Of a stretch of DNA of 64,000 nt, positions 1 through 8,905 are shown piece by piece. Within the stretch, counting starts at the first letter, position 1, and each line of letters begins with the position of its first letter. Origin of the DNA: Calidifontimicrobium sp035325925 (GTDB lineage Bacteria > Pseudomonadota > Gammaproteobacteria > Burkholderiales > Burkholderiaceae_C); contig NZ_DAOKZA010000019.1 in NCBI RefSeq assembly GCF_035325925.1, forward strand, positions 7,377 through 71,376, written 5' to 3'. Below the pieces are notes generated by a model, which was not told the origin of the DNA, did no database searches, and saw nothing but the letters and a program-made list of their open reading frames with translations. A program made the position numbers and the translations under genes.

Positions 1-446
1 ACGTCGTGCAGCGCGGCGACGCGCAGCGGCTCTCGACCGTGCAGGACGCCACCGTGCTCGCGGTGCGCGACGTCGTCGTCGACGGCTCGCAGAGCGGCAC
101 CGGCGCCGCCGCCGGCGGCGTCGTCGGCGGCGTGCTCGGCGGCTCGCGCAGCGGCGGTGCCGAGGCGGTGGCGATCGGCGTTGTCGGCGCCGTGGCCGGC
201 GCGGTGATCGGCAACACCATCGAGCGTGCGGCCACGCGCGAGTCGGCCGTCGAGCTGATGCTGCAGATGCGCAACGGCGACCGTCGCGCGATCGTGCAGG
301 CCCAGGGCGACGAGCGCTTCCAGCCGGGCGACGCGGTGATCCTCGTCACCTCGGGGGGCCGCACGCGCGTGACCAAGGCGCCGCCGGGCACCGTGCCGGC
401 GCCGGTGAAGCCGGAGCCGGTGTACACGCCGGGCGGGCGACCGTAG
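1..446 (+). CDS. SlyB/Pcp-like glycine-zipper outer-membrane lipoprotein, 5' end outside the window
   Basis: The reading frame is open from the first bases to a TAG stop, so the true start and any lipobox lie upstream of the window. The visible part has the layout of the SlyB/PCP lipoprotein family: a short beta-rich stretch (TVQDATVLAVRDV), then a Gly/Ala-rich double glycine zipper (GAAAGGVVGGVLGG and GVVGAVAGAVIGN), then a C-terminal domain with an RFQPGDAV motif. Family members sit in the outer membrane or periplasm and help keep the envelope intact. The proline-rich tail after about residue 125 is not conserved in the family. Family assignment is good; the exact orthologue cannot be told from a fragment. 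Confidence 0.8.
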   Translation, partial: VVQRGDAQRLSTVQDATVLAVRDVVVDGSQSGTGAAAGGVVGGVLGGSRSGGAEAVAIGVVGAVAGAVIGNTIERAATRESAVELMLQMRNGDRRAIVQAQGDERFQPGDAVILVTSGGRTRVTKAPPGTVPAPVKPEPVYTPGGRP

Positions 447-500
447 CACGCGGGGGCGCCGCGTGCGGCGCTAGGATGCGGGCTCCTCCGGAGACCCGCC

Positions 501-1625
501 ATGACCGCACGCACCACGCCCCCGTTCCGCGCCGACCACGTCGGCAGCTTCCTGCGCCCGCCCTACCTGCTCGAGGCGCGCGAGAAGAAGGCCCGTGGCG
601 AGATCAGCGCCGCGCAGCTGCGCGAGGTCGAGGACCGTGCGATCGCCGAGATCGTGCAGTTCCAGCACGACGTCGGCCTGCAGTCGATCACCGACGGCGA
701 GTTCCGCCGCACCTACTTCCACATCGACTTCCTCGAGCAGCTCGGCGGCGTGAAGACCGACGTGCCGGTGACCGTCCGCAAGCCCGACGGCACCGAGGAG
801 CTCGCGCCGCCGGTGATGCGCGTCGTCGACAAGGTGCGCCACGCGAAGGACATCCAGCGTGCCGACTTCGAGTTCCTGAAGGCGCAGGTCGCGCGACTCG
901 CGCCCGGCGCGACGCCGAAGGTGACCATCCCGTCGCCGACGATGCTGCACTTCCGCGGCGGACGCGCCGGCATCAGCCGCGACGCCTACCCCGAGCTCGA
1001 CCCGTACTTCTACGACGACGTCGCGAAGGCCTATGGCGACGAGCTGCAGTCGCTCGCCGACGCCGGCTGCACCTACGTGCAGATGGACGACACCAACATG
1101 GCCTACCTGTGCGACGAGAAGATGCGCGAGGCCGCGCGCCAGCGCGGCGACGACCCCAACGAGCTGCCGCACCGCTACGCGCAGTTCATCAACAAGGTGG
1201 TCGCGCGCAAGCCCGCGGGCATGACGCTGGCGATGCACCTGTGCCGCGGCAACTTCAAGAGCACCTTCGCCGCGCAGGGCAACTACGAGCCGGTGGCCGA
1301 GGCACTGCTCGCCGAGATGAACCTCGACGCGTACTTCATGGAGTACGACGACGACCGCAGCGGGGACTTCCGCCCGCTGCGCTTCCTGCCCAAGGGCAAG
1401 ATCGTCGTGCTCGGCCTGGTGACGACCAAGTTCGGGCAGCTCGAGAGCAAGGACGACCTGAAGCGCCGCATCGGCGAGGCGGCGCAGTACGCACCGCTCG
1501 AACAGCTGGCACTGAGCCCGCAGTGCGGCTTCTCGAGCACGGTGCACGGCAACAACATCGCCGTCGACGACCAGCGGCGCAAGCTGCGACTGGTCGTCGA
1601 GACCGCGCGCGAGGTCTGGGGCTGA
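501..1625 (+). CDS. cobalamin-independent methionine synthase-like (MetE C-terminal domain) protein
   Basis: This 374-residue cytosolic protein matches the C-terminal catalytic half of MetE alone (YxjG/YxjH-like), with no N-terminal half. The zinc ligands of the family are visible: His246 and Cys248 in MHLCRGN, Glu281 in FMEYDD and Cys342 in SPQCGFSS. Such proteins move a methyl group to a thiol such as homocysteine; the methyl donor of the short form is not certain. ATG is preceded by a CGGAGA ribosome site about 6 nt upstream and by a TAGGAT -10-like hexamer at 472-477. It appears to be transcribed alone. It is not full-length MetE (about 750 residues), so I give no gene symbol. Confidence 0.85.
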   Translation: MTARTTPPFRADHVGSFLRPPYLLEAREKKARGEISAAQLREVEDRAIAEIVQFQHDVGLQSITDGEFRRTYFHIDFLEQLGGVKTDVPVTVRKPDGTEELAPPVMRVVDKVRHAKDIQRADFEFLKAQVARLAPGATPKVTIPSPTMLHFRGGRAGISRDAYPELDPYFYDDVAKAYGDELQSLADAGCTYVQMDDTNMAYLCDEKMREAARQRGDDPNELPHRYAQFINKVVARKPAGMTLAMHLCRGNFKSTFAAQGNYEPVAEALLAEMNLDAYFMEYDDDRSGDFRPLRFLPKGKIVVLGLVTTKFGQLESKDDLKRRIGEAAQYAPLEQLALSPQCGFSSTVHGNNIAVDDQRRKLRLVVETAREVWG

Positions 1626-1660
1626 CGAGGGCGGCGCCGTCTCCGTCACCCCCCCTCATC

Positions 1661-1681
1661 CGCGGGGGCGGCGCCCCCGCG
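1661..1681 (+). terminator. GC-rich perfect hairpin after the methyltransferase gene
   Basis: Two 9-base arms (CGCGGGGGC and its complement) around a 3-base loop lie about 35 bases after the preceding stop. There is no T-run, so it could be a rho-independent-like barrier or simply a transcript end stabiliser. Confidence 0.35.
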
Positions 1682-1752
1682 ACCGGTGGAGTGCCAACCC
1701 CCGGGCGCGCGCGCAACATCGGGGCATCGAGGTCACGACGGTGGAGTCGAGC

Positions 1753-2090
<338 letters not shown>

Positions 2091-2159
2091 GCGGGCCGCG
2101 ATCGTAGCGCCTTCGTCGAAGCGATCACCGGAATCGGTGGTCGCATCGGTCGCGGCGCG

Positions 2160-3278
2160 TCACTTGCCCGACTTGAACGTCTGGAACACGCGCGTCTGCA
2201 CGCGCCGCGCTTCGTTGGGCAGCGTGCGCGGCACCGCGAGCTTCTTGATGTCGGCTTCCGACAGGAAGATCGTCGGGTTCTTCGCCAGTTCGGGCTTGAC
2301 GAACTGCTTCGACGCCGGGTTTGGGTTGCCGTAGAAGACCTCGTTGGTCAGCGATGCGTGCACCTCGGGGCGCAGGATGTAGTTGATGAAGGCGTGCGCC
2401 GCGTCGACGTTCTTCGCGTCCTTCGGGATCGCCATCGTGTCGAGGAACATCGTCGCGCCGCGCGGCGGGATCAGCGGCTTGATCGTGAAGCCGGCCTTCG
2501 CCTCGGCGGCGCGCTCGTTGGCGATGTTGAAGTCGCCCGAGTAGCCGAGCGACACGCACAGCATGCCACCGGCGAGGTCGTTGATCGGGCCGGGCGAGAA
2601 GATGCGCGTGACGTACGGGCGCGCCTTCATCAGCACCTCGCGCGCCGCGTCGTAGTCCTTCGCGTTGGTGCTGTAGCCGTCCTTGCCGGCGTAGATCATC
2701 GCCACCGGCACGACCTCGCTGGCCGAGTCGAGCACGTGGATGCCGCAGCCCTTGAGCTTGCTCGCGTATTCGGGCTTGAAGATCAGGTCCAGCGGGTTCT
2801 CCGGCATCGGCGTCGTGCCGAGCGCGGCTTTGACTTTCTGCTCGTTGATGCCCACCGTGACGAAGCCCCACATCCAGGTCACGAGGTGCTTGTTGCCCGG
2901 GTCGGCCTCGGCGAGCTTGGCCTGCAAGGCGGGGTCGAGGTTCTTCAGGTTCGGGATCTTCGCCGGGTCGAGCGGCTGGAAGATGCCGCCCTTGATCTGC
3001 TGCGCCGCGAAGTGCGCGCTGGGCACGACGATGTCGTAGCCGGTGCGCCCGGCCACCAGCTTGGCGTGCAGCGTCTCGTTGCTCTCGATCGTCGCGTCGT
3101 ACTTGGTCTTGATCCCGGTTTCCTTCTCGAAGTTGGCGATGACGTCGGGGCCGATGTAGTCGGCCCAGTTCATCACGTTGAGCGTCTTCGCGCCGCCCTG
3201 CGCGAGCGCGCCGCCGGAGGCGCCCAGGCACAGCGCGATCGCGGCACAGAGGGTCGAACACCGAGGAAACCGGACCAT
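2160..3278 (-). CDS. potF: polyamine (putrescine/spermidine) ABC transporter substrate-binding protein
   Basis: This 372-residue periplasmic protein matches PotF/PotD: a signal peptide with a likely cut after GGALA, then LNVMNWADYIGPDVI and PALQAKLAEADPGN, ending with a solute-binding type 1 fold. The length equals E. coli PotF. ATG 3278 is preceded by AGGAG at a spacing of 6; longer frames upstream add only Arg/Ala-rich residues. No potGHI genes are beside it, so the permease and ATPase must be encoded elsewhere. It lies downstream of hrcA on the same strand, 160 nt away. Family is certain; which polyamine it binds is not. Confidence 0.88.
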   Translation of the reverse strand: MVRFPRCSTLCAAIALCLGASGGALAQGGAKTLNVMNWADYIGPDVIANFEKETGIKTKYDATIESNETLHAKLVAGRTGYDIVVPSAHFAAQQIKGGIFQPLDPAKIPNLKNLDPALQAKLAEADPGNKHLVTWMWGFVTVGINEQKVKAALGTTPMPENPLDLIFKPEYASKLKGCGIHVLDSASEVVPVAMIYAGKDGYSTNAKDYDAAREVLMKARPYVTRIFSPGPINDLAGGMLCVSLGYSGDFNIANERAAEAKAGFTIKPLIPPRGATMFLDTMAIPKDAKNVDAAHAFINYILRPEVHASLTNEVFYGNPNPASKQFVKPELAKNPTIFLSEADIKKLAVPRTLPNEARRVQTRVFQTFKSGK

Positions 3279-3307
3279 GGAAGACTCCTGAAGGCAGGAC
3301 AAGGAAC

Positions 3308-3324
3308 GGCGCCCAGCGGGCGCC
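3308..3324 (-). other. hairpin in the 5' leader of the polyamine-binding protein gene
   Basis: GGCGCCC and GGGCGCC form a perfect 7-base stem with loop AGC, about 30 nt upstream of the start codon at 3278. It may end hrcA transcripts or act in the leader. There is no T-run, and no known riboswitch was recognised. Confidence 0.3.
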
Positions 3325-3438
3325 TGCGGCCACCGACGCCGCGCAGACCTGGGGCGACGCGGGAAGTTCCGTCGTCTCGACGCCGGCGCCGCGGCCGCGG
3401 CGCGCAGTATGCCCAAGCCACGCGGGGGCACGCGCCGG

Positions 3439-4473
3439 TCAGTGGCGGTGATGCGACAGCGCGTGGCTGACCAGTCGCGACGTGATGTCGACGATCTGGA
3501 TCATGCGCTCGTAGGGCATGCGCGTCGGCCCGATGACCCCCAGCGTGCCGACGACCTCGCCGTCGACGACGTACGGCGCCGACACGACCGACAAGGCCTC
3601 GAACGGCACCACCCCGCTCTCGCCGCCGATGTAGATGCGCACCCCCTCGGCGCGGCTGGACACTTCGAGCAGGCGCATCAGCTCGGTCTTGCGTTCGAAC
3701 AGGTCGAACAGCTTGCGCAGTGCGCCGAGGTCGCTGCCGAAGTCCTGCACCTCGAGCAGGTTGCGCTCGCCGCTGACCACCACCTGCTCGGTGCTCTCGG
3801 CCAGCGCCTCGCTGCCCGCCTGCACCGCCGCCTGCATCAGCGTGGCGATCTCGCCGCGCAGTGCCTCGATCTCGGTCTTCAGGCGCTCGCGGATGCCGTC
3901 CAGGCTCAGCCCGGCGTAGTGCGAGTTCAGGTAGTTCGTCGCCTCGACGAGTTCGCCCTGCGTGTAGTCGCGCGCGGTGACGATCACGCGGTTCTGCACG
4001 TCGCCGTCGGCGTCGACCAGGATCACCAGCACGCGCCGCTCGGACAGGCGCAGGAACTCGATGTGGCGGAACACGCCGGCCTTGCGCGGCGAGGTGACGA
4101 CGCCGACGAAGTGGGACAGGTTCGACAGCACCTGCGCGGCCTGCGCGATGACGCGCTGCGGCTGGTCGGCCTGCACCTGCTCGCGCACCGCCGCCAGGCC
4201 GGGGTCGACGCGCGACAGGTCCAGCGGCTGCGCGGTGAGCATGGTGTCGACGAACACGCGGTAGCCGCGCGCGGTGGGCACGCGCCCGGCGCTGGTGTGC
4301 GGACTGGCGATCAGGCCGAGCTCTTCGAGGTCGGCCATCACGTTGCGGATGGTCGCCGGGCTCAGCTCGAGCCCGCTGGCGCGCGACAGCGTGCGCGAGC
4401 CCACCGGCTGGCCGTCGGCGATGTAGCGTTCGACCAGGGTCTTCAGCAGCGTGCGGGCGCGCTCGTCGAGCAT
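3439..4473 (-). CDS. hrcA: heat-inducible transcription repressor HrcA
   Basis: 344 residues, usual length. The N terminus is a winged helix (ERYIADGQPVGSRTLSRASG, then LSPATIRNVMADLEELG) and is followed by the HrcA family domain with HTSAGRVPTARGYRVFVD. HrcA binds CIRCE operators of chaperone genes and is kept active by GroEL. No CIRCE repeat is visible near this gene, so it does not seem to be self-regulated by that element. It is divergent from nadK, the usual betaproteobacterial arrangement. A TACAAT hexamer lies only 6 nt before ATG, which suggests a leaderless or nearly leaderless mRNA. Confidence 0.95.
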   Translation of the reverse strand: MLDERARTLLKTLVERYIADGQPVGSRTLSRASGLELSPATIRNVMADLEELGLIASPHTSAGRVPTARGYRVFVDTMLTAQPLDLSRVDPGLAAVREQVQADQPQRVIAQAAQVLSNLSHFVGVVTSPRKAGVFRHIEFLRLSERRVLVILVDADGDVQNRVIVTARDYTQGELVEATNYLNSHYAGLSLDGIRERLKTEIEALRGEIATLMQAAVQAGSEALAESTEQVVVSGERNLLEVQDFGSDLGALRKLFDLFERKTELMRLLEVSSRAEGVRIYIGGESGVVPFEALSVVSAPYVVDGEVVGTLGVIGPTRMPYERMIQIVDITSRLVSHALSHHRH

Positions 4474-4479
4474 GTTTTC

Positions 4480-4485
4480 ATTGTA
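4480..4485 (-). promoter_or_regulatory. -10-like TACAAT 6 nt upstream of hrcA ATG
   Basis: In DNA of very high GC content a TACAAT hexamer just before the start stands out. Transcription normally begins about 7 nt after the -10 box, which here would be the A of ATG. No good -35 was found. Confidence 0.4.
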
Positions 4486-4540
4486 GTGACAAGGGCTTGC
4501 GCGCGCCCCGCCTCCCCCCTCGCGCGGCGGGGCCGTATGG

Positions 4541-4546
4541 TGTAAT
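4541..4546 (+). promoter_or_regulatory. -10-like TGTAAT 7 nt upstream of nadK ATG
   Basis: TGTAAT precedes ATG 4554 by 7 nt, with no ribosome site in between and no clear -35. It fits a leaderless start and matches the pattern seen at hrcA, mutM, pth and the LysR gene. Confidence 0.35.
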
Positions 4547-4553
4547 CGTCGCC

Positions 4554-5420
4554 ATGGCGAGTCGCTTCCGTCACGCGGCGCTGGTCGGCAAGTACCAGGC
4601 CCAGGGCATCCGGCCGGTGCTCGACGACATCGCCCATTTCCTGATCGGCCTGGGCCTGGACGTCTCGCTCGAGGCCGACACCGCGCGCAACACCGGGATC
4701 ACCGAGTACGGCGCGCACGAACCCGCCGACCTGGGCCGCCACTGCGACCTGGCGGTGGTCGTCGGCGGCGACGGCACGATGCTGGGCATCGCGCGCGAAC
4801 TGGCGCGCCACCACGTGCCGCTGGTGGGCATCAACCAGGGGCGGCTGGGCTTCATCACCGACGTGCCGGTCGACCGCTACCGCGACGCGCTGGGCACGAT
4901 GGTCGCCGGCGACTACGAGGAAGAGCACCGCGCGATGCTCGAAGGCGGCGTGTGGCGCGACGGCACCTGCATCTTCAGCGAGTTCGCGCTCAACGAGATC
5001 GTCGTCAACCGCGGCGCCACCGCGGGCATGGTCGAGTTGCGTGTGGCCGTCGGCGAGGAACAGATCGTCGGGCTGCGCGCCGACGGCCTGATCGTCGCCA
5101 CGCCGACCGGCAGCACCGCGTACGCGCTGTCGGCCGGCGGGCCGATCGTGCACCCGGCGATCGCCGGCTGGCTGATGGTGCCGATCGCGTCGCACACGCT
5201 GTCCAACCGCCCGATCGTGCTGCCCGACGACGGCGAGATCACGGTCGAGGTGGTCGCCGGGCGCGACGCCTCGGTCAACTTCGACATGCACCGACTGGCC
5301 AGCCTGTTGCACGGCGACCAGGTGCGGCTGCGCCGGTCGGCACACAAGGTGCGCTTCCTGCACCCGCGCGGGTGGAGCTACTACGGCACCCTGAGGCGCA
5401 AGCTGCGGTGGTATGAGTAG
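4554..5420 (+). CDS. nadK: NAD kinase
   Basis: This cytosolic enzyme phosphorylates NAD to NADP using ATP or polyphosphate. It has 288 residues. The kinase signature GGDGT is at 71-75 and is followed by GINQGRLGFITD; the NE motif appears in ALNEIVVNRG and the Gly-rich TPTGSTAYALSAGGPIVHP follows. ATG 4554 starts the conserved protein; an upstream TTG would add only a GC-rich leader. It is divergent from hrcA and lies upstream of recN on the same strand, separated by a 167-nt spacer with a dispersed palindromic element. Confidence 0.95.
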   Translation: MASRFRHAALVGKYQAQGIRPVLDDIAHFLIGLGLDVSLEADTARNTGITEYGAHEPADLGRHCDLAVVVGGDGTMLGIARELARHHVPLVGINQGRLGFITDVPVDRYRDALGTMVAGDYEEEHRAMLEGGVWRDGTCIFSEFALNEIVVNRGATAGMVELRVAVGEEQIVGLRADGLIVATPTGSTAYALSAGGPIVHPAIAGWLMVPIASHTLSNRPIVLPDDGEITVEVVAGRDASVNFDMHRLASLLHGDQVRLRRSAHKVRFLHPRGWSYYGTLRRKLRWYE

Positions 5421-5423
5421 GCT

Positions 5424-5535
5424 CCCCCCCGAAGCGCCTTCGGCGCCTCCTGCCCGGGCGACGAAGGGGCCCGATCGGTCCCCATGGGGCGCCGCCCGCG
5501 GGCCGGCGAAGCCGGACCCGTGGCTGCCGCTCGAC
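5424..5535 (+). repeat. dispersed GC-rich palindromic element, copy A
   Basis: It begins a few bases after the nadK stop with a C-run followed by AGCGCCTTCGGCGCCT (stem GCGCC, loop TTC). It ends with CCGGCGAAGCCGG (stem CCGGC, loop GAA) and CCCG-GGC-GCCGCT. The same two palindromes in the same order occur at 35952-36030 (minus) and, more diverged, at 41980-42060. Confidence 0.55.
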
Positions 5536-5587
5536 GCTTGCAGGGCGTCGCCCTGCGGTTCGCGCCACCCGCGGCCGGGGCGCTGAC

Positions 5588-7309
5588 ATGCTGCGGCGGC
5601 TGGTCCTGCGGGACTTCGTCATCGTCGACACGCTCGAGCTCGAGCTGGGGCCGGGGTTCACGGTGCTCACCGGCGAGACCGGTGCCGGCAAGTCGATCCT
5701 CGTCGACGCGCTGCAGCTCGCGCTGGGCGCGCGCGGCGACGCGGGCGTGGTGCGCGAAGGCGCGGCGCGCACCGAGATCGGCGCCGAGTTCGACACGCCC
5801 GAGGCGCTGCGCGGCTGGCTCGACGAGGCCGGCTTCCCGGGCGACGACACGCTGCTGCTGCGTCGCGCGATCGACGCGCAGGGCCGCAGCCGCGCCTGGG
5901 TCAACGGCAGCCCGGCCACCGTCGCGCAGCTGCGCGAGGCGGCCGACCGGCTGGTCGAGATCCACGGTCAGCACGCTTGGCAGAGTCTGACGCGCCCGGC
6001 GGCGGTGCGCGCGCTGCTCGACGCGCAGGCCGGCGTCGACACCGCCGAGCTGGCGCGCCGCTTCGCCGCGTGGAAGTCGGCGCAGCAGGCGCTCGAGCGT
6101 GCGCGCCACGAAGCCGGGCAGGCCGAACGCGAGCGCGAGCGGCTGGCCTGGCAGATCGCCGAGATCGAGCGCCTGGCGCCCGGCGCCGACGAGTGGGACA
6201 TGCTCAACGCCGAGCACCAGCGCCTGGCGCACGCGCAGTCGCTGCTCGACGCCGCGCACGCGGCGCAGGCCGCGGTCGACGGCGGCGACGACGACGACGA
6301 CGGCGTCGGCGTCGGCGCCGCCGCGCTGGTGCAGCGCGCGCTCGACGCGCTGGGCGGAGTCGCCACGTACGACGCCCGGCTCGCGCCGGTGATCGAGGTG
6401 CTGCAGGGCGCGCAGGCGCAGCTGCAGGACGCTGCGCACACGCTGGGCGGCTACCTCGGTCACGTCGAGCTCGACCCGGACCGCCTCGCCACGCTCGACG
6501 CGCGGCTGGCGTCGTGGCTCGCGCTGGCGCGCCGCCACCGCCGGCCGCCGGCCGAGCTGCCGGCGCTGCTCGACGGCTGGCGGCGCGAGCTCGCCGCGCA
6601 CGACGCCGCCGCCGACGTCGACGCGCTCGAGGCCGCTCAGGGCGCCGCCGAGCGCGCCTGGCGCGACGAGGCGCGGCGTGTCAGCGCCGCGCGCCACGCC
6701 GCGGCACCGCGGCTGGCGGCGGCGGTGACGCAGGCGATGCAGCAGCTGGGCATGGCCGGCGGCCGCTTCGAGGTCGCGCTGCCGGCGCAGGACACGCCGC
6801 AGAGCTTCGGGCTGGAGAGCGTCGAACTGCTCGTCGCCGGGCACGCCGGCAGCGCGCCGAGGCCGCTGGCCAAGGTCGCGTCGGGCGGCGAGCTGTCGCG
6901 GCTCGCGCTGGCGGTCGCGGTGACGACCACGGCCGCCGGCGGCGGCGCCGCGACGCTGATCTTCGACGAGATCGACGCAGGCATCGGCGGCGCGGTCGCC
7001 GACACCGTCGGGCGGCTGATGAAGCAGCTCGGCGCGCGCCAGCAGGTGCTCGCCGTCACGCACCTGGCCCAGGTCGCCGCCTGCGCCGACGCACACCTGG
7101 TCGTGCGCAAGGTCGAACGCGACGCCGCCGCCGTCAGCGAGCTGAGTGCTGTCGGCGGCGAGGCACGCGTGGCGGAGATCGCGCGCATGCTCGGCGGCGC
7201 GCACCTGGCCGGCACCGGTGCGCAGCACGCGCAGGCGATGTTGCGCCAGGCCGGCGCGCCGGCCGGGCCGCGCGCCGGAGCGGCGCGGCCACCGCGGACC
7301 CGCCCGTGA
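5588..7309 (+). CDS. recN: DNA repair protein RecN
   Basis: 573 residues, the usual RecN size. This SMC-like ATPase works at double-strand breaks. The N-terminal ATPase half has LVLRDFVIVD and Walker A GETGAGKS at 29-36. Two helical coiled-coil arms follow, and the C-terminal half has the signature VASGGELSRLALA and Walker B LIFDEIDAGIGG. An Asp-rich insertion (DDDDD, near residue 236) lies in the coiled-coil part. The TGA stop overlaps the GTG start of rapZ, so the two are translationally coupled. Identification is firm. Confidence 0.95.
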   Translation: MLRRLVLRDFVIVDTLELELGPGFTVLTGETGAGKSILVDALQLALGARGDAGVVREGAARTEIGAEFDTPEALRGWLDEAGFPGDDTLLLRRAIDAQGRSRAWVNGSPATVAQLREAADRLVEIHGQHAWQSLTRPAAVRALLDAQAGVDTAELARRFAAWKSAQQALERARHEAGQAERERERLAWQIAEIERLAPGADEWDMLNAEHQRLAHAQSLLDAAHAAQAAVDGGDDDDDGVGVGAAALVQRALDALGGVATYDARLAPVIEVLQGAQAQLQDAAHTLGGYLGHVELDPDRLATLDARLASWLALARRHRRPPAELPALLDGWRRELAAHDAAADVDALEAAQGAAERAWRDEARRVSAARHAAAPRLAAAVTQAMQQLGMAGGRFEVALPAQDTPQSFGLESVELLVAGHAGSAPRPLAKVASGGELSRLALAVAVTTTAAGGGAATLIFDEIDAGIGGAVADTVGRLMKQLGARQQVLAVTHLAQVAACADAHLVVRKVERDAAAVSELSAVGGEARVAEIARMLGGAHLAGTGAQHAQAMLRQAGAPAGPRAGAARPPRTRP

Positions 7310-8244
7310 ACACGCGCCGGCCGGGCGATGCGCGCGGGCCGGCAGGCGAGGCCGGGGCGCCCGCGCCCAGCGCCACGGCGGCGAGCGACCGCGAGGTCGT
7401 GCTCGTCACCGGCATCTCGGGCTCGGGCAAGTCGGTGGCGCTGCATGCGCTCGAGGACGCCGGCTTCTTCTGCGTCGACAACCTGCCGCCGGAACTGCTG
7501 CGCGACTTTCTGCGCGTCGAGGCCGACCACGACGTGCGCCGCGTCGCGATCGCCGTCGACGTGCGCACCACCGGGGCGCTGCCGCACCTGCTGCCGCTGC
7601 TCGAGCAGCTGCGCGGCGAAGGCGTCGCGATCCGCTCGCTGTTCCTCGACGCCGACACCGACACGCTGGTGCGGCGCTTCTCGGAAACACGTCGCCCTCA
7701 CCCGCTGGCCAAACCCGCCGCCGACCAGCACCGCGCGCTGATCGAGGCGATCGAGATCGAGCGCGAGCTGCTCGCCGAGCTGCGCGAGGTGTCGACGGTG
7801 ATCGACACCAGCCAGCTGCGCCCGGCGCTGCTCGGCGCCTGGGTGCGCGACCTGGTGCAGGTCGGCGCGCGCTCGCTGACGCTGGTGTTCCAGTCGTTCG
7901 CGTTCAAGCACGGCGTGCCGCTGGATGCCGACTACGTGTTCGACGTGCGCGTGCTGCCGAACCCCTTCTACATCCGCGAGCTGCGCGCGCTGACCGGCCG
8001 CGACGACCCGGTGGCCGAGTACATCGAGGCGCAGCCCGAGGCGGTGGCGATGCTGCAGGACATCGAGGCCTTCCTGCGCCGCTGGCTGCCGTCGTTCGAG
8101 TCCGACCAGCGCAGCTACCTGACGGTAGCCATCGGCTGCACCGGCGGCCAGCACCGTTCGGTGTACTTCGTCGAGACGCTGGCGCGCCGCTTCGGCTTCG
8201 ACCGTCCGGCGCTGGTGCGCCACCGCGAACTGGGGCCCACATGA
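7306..8244 (+). CDS. rapZ: RNase adapter protein RapZ (YvcJ family nucleotide-binding protein)
   Basis: 312 residues from GTG 7306, which overlaps the recN stop as GTGA. Walker A GISGSGKS is at 36-43, followed by FFCVDNLPPELL, RRFSETRRPHPL and the conserved C-terminal GCTGGQHRSVYFVE. In enterobacteria RapZ presents the sRNA GlmZ to RNase E; in betaproteobacteria the gene usually follows ptsN-hprK and its role is less clear. Here it follows recN instead. The first 28 residues (Gly/Ala/Arg-rich) are longer than in most relatives (about 285 residues), so either the tail is real or the start is an internal GTG. Confidence 0.93.
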   Translation: MNTRRPGDARGPAGEAGAPAPSATAASDREVVLVTGISGSGKSVALHALEDAGFFCVDNLPPELLRDFLRVEADHDVRRVAIAVDVRTTGALPHLLPLLEQLRGEGVAIRSLFLDADTDTLVRRFSETRRPHPLAKPAADQHRALIEAIEIERELLAELREVSTVIDTSQLRPALLGAWVRDLVQVGARSLTLVFQSFAFKHGVPLDADYVFDVRVLPNPFYIRELRALTGRDDPVAEYIEAQPEAVAMLQDIEAFLRRWLPSFESDQRSYLTVAIGCTGGQHRSVYFVETLARRFGFDRPALVRHRELGPT

Positions 8245-8257
8245 GGTCGGCGCGGCG

Positions 8258-8884
8258 ATGAACGACGACGCCGGCACCTTCGAGCTCGCGCTGTTCCCGC
8301 TGCGCATGGTGCTGTTCCCGGGCGGGCTGCTGCACCTGAAGGTGTTCGAGGCGCGCTACCTGGACCTCGTCAGCCGCTGCCTGCGCGACGGCTCAGGCTT
8401 CGGCGTGGTCTGCCTGCGCGAGGGTGGCGAGGTGCGCAGCGCCGGCGACGCGGTGCGCTTCGAAGACGCCGGCACGCAGGCGCGCATCGACGAGGTCGAC
8501 GCGACGCAGCCCGGCATCCTGCAGGTGCGCTGCCGGGCGCAACGACGTTTCGCGCTGGCGGGCCCGGCGCGGCAGCAGGCCGACGGCCTGTGGACCGCGA
8601 CGGTGCGCTGGCTGGCCGACGAGCCCGAGGCCGCGGTGCCGGCGGCGATGCGCGCGACCGCGCAGGCGCTGGGCAATGCGATCGAGGCGCTCGGCGCGCA
8701 GGGCGCGCGCCCGGTCGCCGAGCCGTACCGGCTCGACGACGCGGGCTGGGTGGCCAACCGATGGTGCGAGCTGCTGCCGATCCCGCTCGGCGCCAAGCAG
8801 CGGCTGATGCAGCTCGACGACCCGCTGCTGCGGCTCAAGCTGGTCGACGAGTTCCTGCGCCAGCGCGGCGTGGTCGCCGGCTGA
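8258..8884 (+). CDS. Lon N-terminal (LON substrate-binding) domain protein
   Basis: 208 residues made of a single LON-N domain: LALFPLRMVLFPGGLLHLKVFEARY is typical, with the rest being mixed alpha/beta and a helical C terminus. It has no ATPase or protease part, so it is not Lon itself. Stand-alone LON-N proteins are common in betaproteobacteria and their role is unknown; the domain binds substrates in Lon. It starts 13 nt after rapZ and is probably co-transcribed with it. It ends 21 nt from the convergent mutY stop. Confidence 0.85.
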   Translation: MNDDAGTFELALFPLRMVLFPGGLLHLKVFEARYLDLVSRCLRDGSGFGVVCLREGGEVRSAGDAVRFEDAGTQARIDEVDATQPGILQVRCRAQRRFALAGPARQQADGLWTATVRWLADEPEAAVPAAMRATAQALGNAIEALGAQGARPVAEPYRLDDAGWVANRWCELLPIPLGAKQRLMQLDDPLLRLKLVDEFLRQRGVVAG

Positions 8885-8905
8885 CCCCGACGCGGCCGAC
8901 CCGCG

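Noticed and set aside
480..500. S-box or cobalamin riboswitch before the MetE-C-like gene
   Set aside because: The leader is under 30 nt after the -10-like hexamer, too short for a known riboswitch.
4474..4553. CIRCE operator in the hrcA-nadK spacer
   Set aside because: No TTAGCACTC/GAGTGCTAA type inverted repeat is present.
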